Source of the DNA: Bdellovibrionales bacterium
Lineage (GTDB): Bacteria > Bdellovibrionota > UBA1018
Direction of reading: 5' to 3'
Assembly (NCBI GenBank): GCA_018266355.1
Contig: JAFEAP010000017.1
Coordinates: 1-64,000 of the forward strand
Length of the DNA: 64,000 nt
Of this stretch, positions 1-7,123 are shown piece after piece. The notes under the pieces were generated by a model, which ran no database searches, was not told the origin of the DNA, and worked only from the letters and a program-made list of their open reading frames with translations. Made by a program: the position numbers and the translations under genes. The first letter of the stretch is position 1. Every line of letters starts with the position of its first letter.

Positions 1-631
1 CATCCACACAGTTCCCTCGGAATGAAATCTCCGAATGAGTTTGCGCGAGAATGGAAACCGATGCTAGGTACCTAAGCCGCAGAGCGACTCATCTGCTCCC
101 CTGGTTAGCGTTGGGGGTAACCGCGCCCACTCCGAGCGTCCAAGCAGACGAATGCGTCGTTCCTGTGTCGTTACTCCAATCACTACGCGCGGTGATAAAC
201 GAAGCTCCGACTGATATTTGGTCAATTCGATAGGCTAGCCCCAAGTGAGTCTCTTGGACAGTCACCGTGGTGCGTCCATCCGTTTCTTCGGAGGGGAGCC
301 GATGTCCGAAGAATAAGCCAATACGGGGGTTAGATGCTAAAACCCCTTTACCCTCGCCCTTTCTAAATTCTCCATCGGCATTCATCCGATGATCCCGAAC
401 TTTATCGTTTTGGAGCGCAAGGGATAGAGCCCATTTTTCCACCGTTGAATTCGCCGGATTGTCCATTGCCGAGTACACCGAGTCGGGAATCGCCAGAGAC
501 GAGCCGGCTAGTCCCACCTGACGGGCATCCCCCAAAACCGTCGGCGCTTCCCCACGTACTGCTGCGGCAGAGCTCTCTACGTTCGCGCAACACGCCCATA
601 TAAGGAAATTAAGAGCTGCGGATTTTTTCAT
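1..631 (-). pseudogene. FadL/OMPP1-like outer-membrane protein, interrupted
   Basis: Reading leftwards from 631, the frame opens with a signal-peptide-like start (MKKSAALNFLIWACC), then a stretch ending in NPAN that resembles the N-terminal part of FadL/OMPP1 long-chain fatty-acid channels, followed by alternating strand-like sequence. The frame meets a TGA at 89-91 after 180 codons. Past that stop the same frame stays open to the window edge and still reads like barrel strands (VALRLRYLAS). FadL proteins are about 400 residues, so this is either a gene broken by a nonsense mutation or a base error. It is divergent from the gene at 777. The family assignment rests on weak similarity. Confidence 0.45.
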
Positions 632-776
632 AGCTTTAGGAAGATGGGTTTTGTGGCCGATTAAAAAATATAGTGGAATCCGATATTTATCATCGCTAAT
701 AAAAGACCGTTCTCAGCTAAAGGTGTTTTAATGCGCCTTTAATTCCACGTTTAGCCGATTAGCCGATAAGAGTAGT

Positions 777-1142
777 GTGAGGCGTCTGGTAACTTTTCTA
801 TTACTTTTGGTGAGCGTGACGGGAGTAGCCTTTGACTCCGGTGCGACGTCCGATCGCGTAGTAAGTAACCAAGAATCGACTTTCAGTGCTCGCTCGTCCC
901 AACTAGTCGTTGCGCCTGAAACTTCCGGCGCGATTCGGTCGGCCGACGTAGAATTCAAGTCTTCCTCGGCGAATGACTGTCACGATTGCCACGTTGGGCA
1001 TTGCGGTTTTGTTTTACCGCTGATTTCTGCGATTGGTCAGGCGTCCCCTGTCAAAACGCTCTTGCCGTCTCGTGCGGAAATCGTTCCTGACGAAGTGAGC
1101 TCTTATATCCCCCGTCCTCCGTCTCGGCCCGCGCTCGCCTAA
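777..1142 (+). CDS. small secreted Cys/His protein, CzcI-like, copy 1
   Basis: A 121-residue protein with a GTG start and a hydrophobic signal segment (residues 4-19). Its only striking motif is DCHDCHVGHCGF in the second half, a Cys/His cluster suited to binding a divalent metal. The C-terminus is rich in Pro and Arg (RPPSRPALA). The protein at 2865 shares the DCHxGHCGF core and the RPPSR tail, so the two are paralogues. Small secreted proteins of this design, such as CzcI, often precede czc efflux genes, and this one sits at the head of such a block. A periplasmic metal-binding or sensing role is inferred. Confidence 0.6.
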   Translation: MRRLVTFLLLLVSVTGVAFDSGATSDRVVSNQESTFSARSSQLVVAPETSGAIRSADVEFKSSSANDCHDCHVGHCGFVLPLISAIGQASPVKTLLPSRAEIVPDEVSSYIPRPPSRPALA

Positions 1143-1303
1143 TTACGCGAGCCTTTTCTCGGGTCCATTGTATGAACCGTTCCACTCCGTGGAATGGATT
1201 CGACCGAACATAACTCAAATCTGAACAATAACTTCTTTGAGATGCATTTCTGCGTCCCGCTCTAGCGGCGCAAGTAATTGCAAGAAAGTCGACGGGTATA
1301 CGT

Positions 1304-1708
1304 ATGTCTAAAAATATGGCTGTTCTGGCTATGTTTCTGTCCCTGAGTTTCTCCACGACGGTGTTTGCCGGTGAATCAGTTCAATCCTGGGTAGGTGTCG
1401 TAGAGGATCTGAGCGGGTACCATGATCCCGATCACCAAGGAAAACACGAACTCAAGTTCACGCGTTCAAGTGACGGTGAAAGTTTTTATATCACTGAAGG
1501 GGATGAGGATCTCCAGAGAGAACATCTGCGTTCCGATAAATCGATCGCGGTGAAGATCGACGGTATGATCACTTCTAAGTTCCTTTTCTTCGGCGGTAAT
1601 CTCGTCGTCGAACGTTTCGAGAAATTAGCCGACGTCGCCCCAGTTACTCACAAGCGTTACGCGCACCTCCGTGAGAACCGATCCGAAATGGGTCGTCGAA
1701 ATCGATAA
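1304..1708 (+). CDS. small secreted protein in the metal block, function unknown
   Basis: A 134-residue protein with a clear signal peptide ending near residue 22 (VFAG). The mature part is beta-rich and charged. It contains a His/Asp-rich stretch (GYHDPDHQGKH, about residues 38-48) that could touch metal, and a pattern near residues 85-107 that resembles a small OB-type barrel. I do not recognise the family. It lies between the first CzcI-like gene and the barrel protein at 1755, on the same strand, which suggests a periplasmic accessory role in metal handling. Confidence 0.55.
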   Translation: MSKNMAVLAMFLSLSFSTTVFAGESVQSWVGVVEDLSGYHDPDHQGKHELKFTRSSDGESFYITEGDEDLQREHLRSDKSIAVKIDGMITSKFLFFGGNLVVERFEKLADVAPVTHKRYAHLRENRSEMGRRNR

Positions 1709-1754
1709 TCTGTAGCGTCCCCGCTCAATCGTCCCTAACACCAAGGAGTGAAAT

Positions 1755-2669
1755 ATGTCCCAGTCCAAACGACTGGCGGTGGCCGGCTTTTGCCTGCTTT
1801 CCACCGCCGCTATCGCAGAAACGCCGCCGTCCGCGTTAATTCAACCTGAATCCGGCGTGATCGTCGCCTCCGCGCAACCGATCGACGGATCTCTCACATC
1901 TAAAAGCACTGCACAGATCTCGAGCTCGAGCGAATGGGGACGCGATTTGAAGGATCGTCTCGCCTTGAATTATTGGGGCGCCTACTACGGTCCGTCTGTG
2001 GGCGGGCCTAACGACTATACTCCCAGTTACGACGGTAGCTCCGGCGACGTACAGTATCTTGATGGAGTAATCACAGCGGGATACCGGCCGAGTAAGAAAA
2101 CTTTAGTCGGCGTGGGCGTCCCGCAAATCTATACTCCCTTTCGGGAAAATAAGGGAATCACGACAAGCAATCTATTCATCCGGTTGTCGGATTCCGAAAT
2201 TATCTCTCGAGGTCGGTTCAAGGTCGGAATGGGATCCCGTTTCTATCTGCCGACGAACTCGGACGCACGCGACGCGGGCTTCGTGACGGGGATCCGGTTC
2301 GAACAAAATACGACCTACGATTTCCGGAAAATTCCGCTAACGCTCGGACTGTTCACGTATGAGCGGCCTTACTTCTACAGTTCGAAGGCGACTTCCGGAA
2401 ACCCGTTAACCCTGTACGGTGCTCCGTACGCTACTTATCAACTTAGTCAGCGTCTGGCGGCGACGCTTTGGATCGACCTCATTCAGCTCAAACAATCCAA
2501 AGGGCAATCGATGGCGGACATGCCTAATGCACCTGTCGATGTGCAACCAGGAATCAATTGGGACGTGAACGACAATCTAAGTGTTAATCCTTACTTGAAT
2601 CTTTACCCGGGAAATCTGACAGCGAATGCGTCTTCAGTGGGTATGATCGTCAGCGCGAAAGTGCTGTAA
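1755..2669 (+). CDS. probable outer-membrane beta-barrel protein
   Basis: A 304-residue protein with a good ribosome site (AAGGAG six bases before ATG) and a signal peptide ending near AIAET. Past residue 60 it alternates short hydrophobic and aromatic strands with polar turns, as in outer-membrane barrels, and no soluble domain is apparent. Small porin-like proteins are common in metal-efflux clusters. A perfect hairpin follows 36 bases after the stop, so this gene probably ends a transcript. The substrate is unknown. Confidence 0.6.
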   Translation: MSQSKRLAVAGFCLLSTAAIAETPPSALIQPESGVIVASAQPIDGSLTSKSTAQISSSSEWGRDLKDRLALNYWGAYYGPSVGGPNDYTPSYDGSSGDVQYLDGVITAGYRPSKKTLVGVGVPQIYTPFRENKGITTSNLFIRLSDSEIISRGRFKVGMGSRFYLPTNSDARDAGFVTGIRFEQNTTYDFRKIPLTLGLFTYERPYFYSSKATSGNPLTLYGAPYATYQLSQRLAATLWIDLIQLKQSKGQSMADMPNAPVDVQPGINWDVNDNLSVNPYLNLYPGNLTANASSVGMIVSAKVL

Positions 2670-2705
2670 AGAAGGGCCTACCGCTTCGATTGCGTCCCAA
2701 TTGGA

Positions 2706-2739
2706 CCGGCCTCCCTCAACCCACTCCGAGGGAGGCCGG
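2706..2739 (+). terminator. 12-bp perfect hairpin after the barrel gene
   Basis: The arms CCGGCCTCCCTC (2706-2717) and GAGGGAGGCCGG (2728-2739) pair perfectly around a 10-base loop. No U-run follows (ACCTAAAC), so it is not a textbook intrinsic terminator. It may stop transcription weakly, or protect the 3' end of the upstream mRNA. Confidence 0.5.
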
Positions 2740-2864
2740 CACCTAAACGGGTCAAGAATTCCTGAATCCTAACGCTAGATAAAATCAGGTAAAAAAGTTA
2801 GGTAAGCGCCGCGTTATTTAAGATTTGACGCCCATTAACCGAGATGTTAGTCGAGAATCCCGCT

Positions 2865-3242
2865 ATGAAGAAAGTTTTTGCACTCATCGCAGCTTTCGTC
2901 GTGTTCTTCTCCATCTTTGGAGAAGGCTTGAGCGGCGCATTCTGCGAATGTCCTGAAATCGCGAAAACTGAGAAAGTTTCCACGCTGAGCGGACATTCCG
3001 AAAACGGCAAAGTCGAAATCTCTCTATCGGACTCTACCTCTACGATTTCCGCAAAAATTCCGTCAGCCGCTCACGGCAACACGGTACACGACTGTCATTT
3101 TGGCCACTGCGGCTTCACACTCAAATTTTATTCTCCGATCACACATCCTGTTGATCACCTCACGGCTCAGGTCGCACGACCATATGCCGCTGTTCCGATC
3201 GGTTTTCGGTCGGAAACTCTTCGCCCGCCGTCGCGCGCTTAA
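2865..3242 (+). CDS. small secreted Cys/His protein, CzcI-like, copy 2
   Basis: A 125-residue protein. The frame opens at 2844, but ATG 2865 starts a proper signal peptide (MKKVFALIAAF) and is preferred. The mature part carries a Cys pair (CEC, about residues 27-29) and the cluster VHDCHFGHCGF, matching the motif of the protein at 777. The tail ends RPPSRA. Outside the motif and tail the two diverge, so the duplication is old or each copy came independently. It heads the set of efflux genes from 3417 onward. Metal binding in the periplasm is inferred. Confidence 0.6.
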   Translation: MKKVFALIAAFVVFFSIFGEGLSGAFCECPEIAKTEKVSTLSGHSENGKVEISLSDSTSTISAKIPSAAHGNTVHDCHFGHCGFTLKFYSPITHPVDHLTAQVARPYAAVPIGFRSETLRPPSRA

Positions 3243-3416
3243 TCTCTCAGCCGCTTCTTTGCGCGTTTGGTTAACGTAATTCGTTGGCCACTCTCGATCG
3301 AAGGTCGATGGCTGCTTTGTCGCGCCTTTGTCTTATACATTTTCGTCCCGTCCCCACCAACCCACCAACCCACCAAGCTCCCGCGGCATGCCGGGAGTCT
3401 CGAAAGGAATTGTGCT

Positions 3417-4148
3417 GTGAAAAATGTAATTTCGATTCTTATGACCTTTCCTCTGATTGTCGCCCTCACCGGATGCAACGGTCAGGATAACGAACAAGTA
3501 GCCGAGCGAGCCCGCTTGGAGGGCAAGGCCCAGGCGGAAGAGCAACTGAAGAAGGATCGTGAACTGCTCGAAGAACAAACGCGGAAACAAAAACAGCTCC
3601 AAGACGAACAGATCGAAAAACAACGGGAGCTTCAAAGCGAGCAGATTAAGAAGGAACGAGGCGCTACCGACTCTCGCGCAAAGGAAATGGAGGCTTCGCT
3701 CTCGAAACTCCAAGACTTCTACGAGGATAACTCCGGTATCTACGAAGGAACGATGAAAAATGGTACCGATCAGTTCAATATTCTCATCACGCTTGCCCCG
3801 AGCATTCCTCGGTATACCGACTCGCGCGTCCGTACTCCCGCCGAGATTGAGACCGATCTCGTGAACCTGACTTATCAGGCTCAAATTCTTCAATGGATCG
3901 CGCCGAGTAAGGAATCCGCCGTCGGGTGTTCTGTTACCGGGCTTCGGCCGAACAAAAAGAAAGGAACGCTCACGATCATTTCGTCCGATTGCCCGAGCAC
4001 GTATGCGCTCGTGCTGAATACGACGAATATCGCCGGTACGGCTCGACGCCAGAATAACCCGGATGATTTCGAGGTGTACGCAGAAAGAACTTCGAAGCCC
4101 GCGCCGGCGAAAACGCCTGCCAAGAAGGCGAAGAAAGCAGGGAAGTAA
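3417..4148 (+). CDS. coiled-coil lipoprotein, function unknown
   Basis: A 243-residue lipoprotein. The start is GTG 3417, preceded by AAAGGA; the longer frame from 3267 lacks a signal peptide. The lipobox is ALTGC with Cys20. Residues about 25-95 form a highly charged coiled coil rich in Glu, Gln and Lys with near-repeats of EEQxxKQ and DEQIEKQ. A compact beta-rich domain with two Cys follows, and the C-terminus is a basic Lys/Ala/Pro tail. It overlaps none of its neighbours and lies two bases before the first TolC-like gene, so it is probably part of the same operon. A periplasm-spanning accessory role is possible but not shown. Confidence 0.6.
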   Translation: MKNVISILMTFPLIVALTGCNGQDNEQVAERARLEGKAQAEEQLKKDRELLEEQTRKQKQLQDEQIEKQRELQSEQIKKERGATDSRAKEMEASLSKLQDFYEDNSGIYEGTMKNGTDQFNILITLAPSIPRYTDSRVRTPAEIETDLVNLTYQAQILQWIAPSKESAVGCSVTGLRPNKKKGTLTIISSDCPSTYALVLNTTNIAGTARRQNNPDDFEVYAERTSKPAPAKTPAKKAKKAGK

Positions 4149-4150
4149 TC

Positions 4151-5383
4151 ATGAAGAAGCTCATTATTACCGGATTCCTGCTTCTAAGTTGCAATGTCTT
4201 TGCTGAGATCTATCCAGTAACGCTCGAGGAAGTTACGGCCAAAGTTACGAAAGATAACTACTTCGTCCTTGAAAACGCCCAACGCGTCTATCAAGCGAAG
4301 GAGTCCGTTCAGCTGGCGCGTAAGAACTTACTTCCGAAACTGAATATCTGGAACGTTGTCGAAAGTGCGAGCAACGGTCCGCTCGGACTGATCGGAATCG
4401 TGGCTGACGTTGCTCCCTTTCTAGTGCCAAACAATTGGTTTCGCGTGGGTGAAGAGAAGCTTTTCGCGGAGGCGACCACCAATGGCTACCGTGCGCTCTG
4501 GGCGAACGAGCTTCTAACGGCCCGGGGCCTAGTTCTCCAGTCTGGACTCGACGAGCGGCTGATTGAGCAAGTCGAAGCTAACGCTAAAGACCTAGAATCG
4601 ATTTCCTCTATGGTCCGGTCTCGCGAGGCGATGGGTACAATTCCAGCGGGAAGCGTAAAGCAGTTCGAGGTGCGCCAGATCTCGGTTGCGGAGGAGATTC
4701 GGGGTCTCTCGAAAGTGATTAAGGAAAACCGGTCTCAACTCGCGTACCTCCTGGGCCTCCCGGGTAACTCCGAAGCTATTCCCAATCCCGTGGATTACAT
4801 CGATCCGGCTAGCGCCAAGCCGCTTAGTTATAGCGACTACGAGGCTCGGATGACGGAGTCATCGTTCGAACTCAAGCAATATGATGCGCTCTTGAAGGCG
4901 GCCGATAAGGAAAAGAAAGGTCGGTACTTTAATTTCCTCGGGACTTCGACTCTCAGTCGTAGCACCGGAGGTTCGGTTTTCGATGGCCTGCCTCAACAAG
5001 ACGGCCTTGGCTTTGGTTTAGGCCCGAGCGTTCGGATTGTGAAATCTCAAAAGAAAATCCTCGAAATTCAGCGTGAAGCCGTTCGCGAGACTTTGAAGAA
5101 GAATTTGAAGGTACTAGTTGAGTCTTTCAATTTCGACCTGATGTCTCGAGAAGATGCGCTGAAGAAGGTCGAAAAGACGAATGCGATCTGGAAACTTCTC
5201 GCCGATCGGGTTCGCCTCGGAGCGAACGTCCCCGTATTCGATCTTGTCGAGGCATCACGCACCCGGGTGGAAGCGATTTCTACCTACCACTCGGTAGAGA
5301 CTCGACTGCTTCTCGGTTTGGACCGCTTGAATCGTCTAACGTATCAGGACGCGTACCGTATCGCTGAAGGTCCGTTGCCTTAA
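4151..5383 (+). CDS. TolC-family outer-membrane efflux protein, first
   Basis: A 410-residue protein with a signal peptide (cleavage near VFAE). The rest is the alpha-helical and coiled pattern of TolC-family outer-membrane factors: a duplicated unit with Ala/Gln-rich helices, and a second half with KKNLKVLVESFNFDL and LLADRVRLGANVPVFDLVEASR, typical of the second OEP repeat. It would form the trimeric outer-membrane exit duct. A second TolC-family gene follows at 5400, so one transporter has two candidate ducts. The family call is firm; which pump it serves is inferred. Confidence 0.75.
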   Translation: MKKLIITGFLLLSCNVFAEIYPVTLEEVTAKVTKDNYFVLENAQRVYQAKESVQLARKNLLPKLNIWNVVESASNGPLGLIGIVADVAPFLVPNNWFRVGEEKLFAEATTNGYRALWANELLTARGLVLQSGLDERLIEQVEANAKDLESISSMVRSREAMGTIPAGSVKQFEVRQISVAEEIRGLSKVIKENRSQLAYLLGLPGNSEAIPNPVDYIDPASAKPLSYSDYEARMTESSFELKQYDALLKAADKEKKGRYFNFLGTSTLSRSTGGSVFDGLPQQDGLGFGLGPSVRIVKSQKKILEIQREAVRETLKKNLKVLVESFNFDLMSREDALKKVEKTNAIWKLLADRVRLGANVPVFDLVEASRTRVEAISTYHSVETRLLLGLDRLNRLTYQDAYRIAEGPLP

Positions 5384-5399
5384 AAGGAAGGAAAAATAG

Positions 5400-6644
5400 A
5401 TGTCCCCTGCGAAAAAATCCGTATGCAGTACCCTCTTAGTCGTTTTTTCACTCCAGATTGCAAACGCTCAAGAAGTACCTTGCGGAAGCGTGGAGAACCT
5501 CGTCGATGCACTTGCGTGCGTACGCGCGAATGAACCCGCATTTCGAAACGCCATGGATGGCGCGCGGGAGGCTGCGGAGCTAGAAAATTCCGCCTATCGG
5601 TTGATCAATCCGGAGCTAAGCCTGGACTACGTCAGCGGCAATAGTCTGGGGGACGTGCAACGTGAAGCAAACGCCTCGCTCCTCTTCACGCTCGAACTTG
5701 GAGGAAAGCGCTCGGCCCGGGCCAGATCGCTCGGCGCCGAAGGGCTATTACTCCGCGCCGACGCTTTCGATCAGAGAATTACAACTCTGTCAGAGCTTGG
5801 TGGCGCGATTTTACGGCTTCACCAGCTCCAATCGGAAAAGGCGGTTCTCGAAGAAGCTCTTAGCACCTTCAACAAAATCATTCGACTGTATCGGTCCCGA
5901 AGCCAACTGCCTCCGGAACAAAAAGTCAGTCTGAACGCGTTTGAACTCATCACTCTCGATTATAGTCGCCGCATCCTCGAAGCGGATGCGGAGCTCGTCC
6001 AAGTGAGGAATCGGACGGCCCAGCTTTTTGGGCCGGAAACCCAGGGCGAACCCCTCGACATCCGTGAATTCGCCTTCGACCTAAACGTCGCTTCTCGATC
6101 GCTTGAAGATTGGATTGAAAAGACACCTGAAATGCTCCGCCTGCGTGCGGAGCAAGGTAAAGCGGAAGGAGACCTAGCGCTCGCCCGCTCGGAGATGTGG
6201 CCGGATGTGAAGGTAGGGCCGTCCATTAAGCAGGTCACCAACGGGCCGTTTTCTTACAATATGGCCGGTCTCGCGGTTTCTTTCCCGATTCCGATTCTGA
6301 GTTGGAACGGCGCTCTTCGTACATCGCGTGAAACCACCGAAAAGCGAGTGCAGGCGAAAGTGCGCTGGGAAGCGCAGGACATTCGTTCACAATACACGGC
6401 AAAGTTGGCGCAGCTCGACCGGATTCTGAAGCTTCTGAAAGAATCGCCGAAGGAAAGCGATATTCAGAAAAAACACCAAGGCACTGAATCCTTATTCGGG
6501 CGAGGTCTGGTTAGCGGCGCGCTGATCATCGAAACGCACCGTTCGCTCGTCGACTACTACCAAACCAAACATAGCTTGGAACGACAGTTTCTCGAAGATG
6601 CTCTCAAGATTCAGGCTCTCACCAATTCCGGAGGCAAGTCATGA
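5400..6644 (+). CDS. czcC: CzcC-like TolC-family outer-membrane factor
   Basis: A 414-residue protein with a strong ribosome site (AAGGAAGG) and a signal peptide ending near ANAQ. It has the two-fold OEP repeat: helix-rich segments at about residues 45-190 and 215-400, with ELENSAYRLINPELSLDY typical of CzcC-type proteins. It overlaps the short adaptor gene by four bases (ATGA), and the RND pump follows. That tight linkage makes it the natural outer-membrane partner of the CzcA-type pump. The metal specificity cannot be read from the sequence. Confidence 0.8.
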   Translation: MSPAKKSVCSTLLVVFSLQIANAQEVPCGSVENLVDALACVRANEPAFRNAMDGAREAAELENSAYRLINPELSLDYVSGNSLGDVQREANASLLFTLELGGKRSARARSLGAEGLLLRADAFDQRITTLSELGGAILRLHQLQSEKAVLEEALSTFNKIIRLYRSRSQLPPEQKVSLNAFELITLDYSRRILEADAELVQVRNRTAQLFGPETQGEPLDIREFAFDLNVASRSLEDWIEKTPEMLRLRAEQGKAEGDLALARSEMWPDVKVGPSIKQVTNGPFSYNMAGLAVSFPIPILSWNGALRTSRETTEKRVQAKVRWEAQDIRSQYTAKLAQLDRILKLLKESPKESDIQKKHQGTESLFGRGLVSGALIIETHRSLVDYYQTKHSLERQFLEDALKIQALTNSGGKS

Positions 6645-7123
6645 GCCGAGTTTTAATTTTGTCCGCACTTACTTTCCTTGCCGCGATTTCAGCGTACTCA
6701 AACGAAGAAGAGGCCGAGATCGAAATCGGTCCGGATAAAGGAATCACCGAACTTGCGCCGGATAAATCCTTCAAATTATCGCCTGAAGCCAAGCAAACGT
6801 TTGCGATTCGGACTGTCGCCCAATCCGCAAACACGTTTTCCGTACCCAATACTGCGATCGTAAATGCGCGGACAGAATCTCAATTATTCCGGCTTCGGGA
6901 CGGTTTTTACAAACCGATTCATTTCAAGTTCCTGAAACAAGGGGACCAGATGGCTACCGTACAAACGACGGAACTCAAGGCAGGAGACGAAGTTGTTGTC
7001 CAAGGCGTCGGCTTCTTAAGAATTGTCGCCGCTCAACTCGGCGAGAAGGAAAATGCCGAGTCTCCGGAATCGAATTCGAAAGCGTCGGCCGTGCCGACCG
7101 AGAAAGGGGCCGACCATGATTAA
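6641..7123 (+). CDS. truncated periplasmic adaptor (CzcB-like, C-terminal barrel only)
   Basis: A 160-residue protein with a signal peptide ending near AISAYS. The region VPNTAIVNARTESQLF to GVGFLRIVA (about residues 67-130) matches the final membrane-proximal part of RND membrane-fusion proteins. The biotinyl-lipoyl hairpin and alpha-hairpin that should precede it are missing. Usual adaptors are 350-500 residues. The reading frame is intact, with overlaps to both neighbours (ATGA with 5400-6644, 8 bp with czcA), so this looks like a stable short form rather than decay. The acidic N-terminal mature segment (EEEAEIEIGPD) may bind metal. Confidence 0.7.
   Translation: MSRVLILSALTFLAAISAYSNEEEAEIEIGPDKGITELAPDKSFKLSPEAKQTFAIRTVAQSANTFSVPNTAIVNARTESQLFRLRDGFYKPIHFKFLKQGDQMATVQTTELKAGDEVVVQGVGFLRIVAAQLGEKENAESPESNSKASAVPTEKGADHD

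Noticed and set aside
3353..3376. Short direct repeats of ACCCACCA before the coiled-coil lipoprotein gene
   Set aside because: Only two or three units of a low-complexity string; no CRISPR-like spacing or palindrome.
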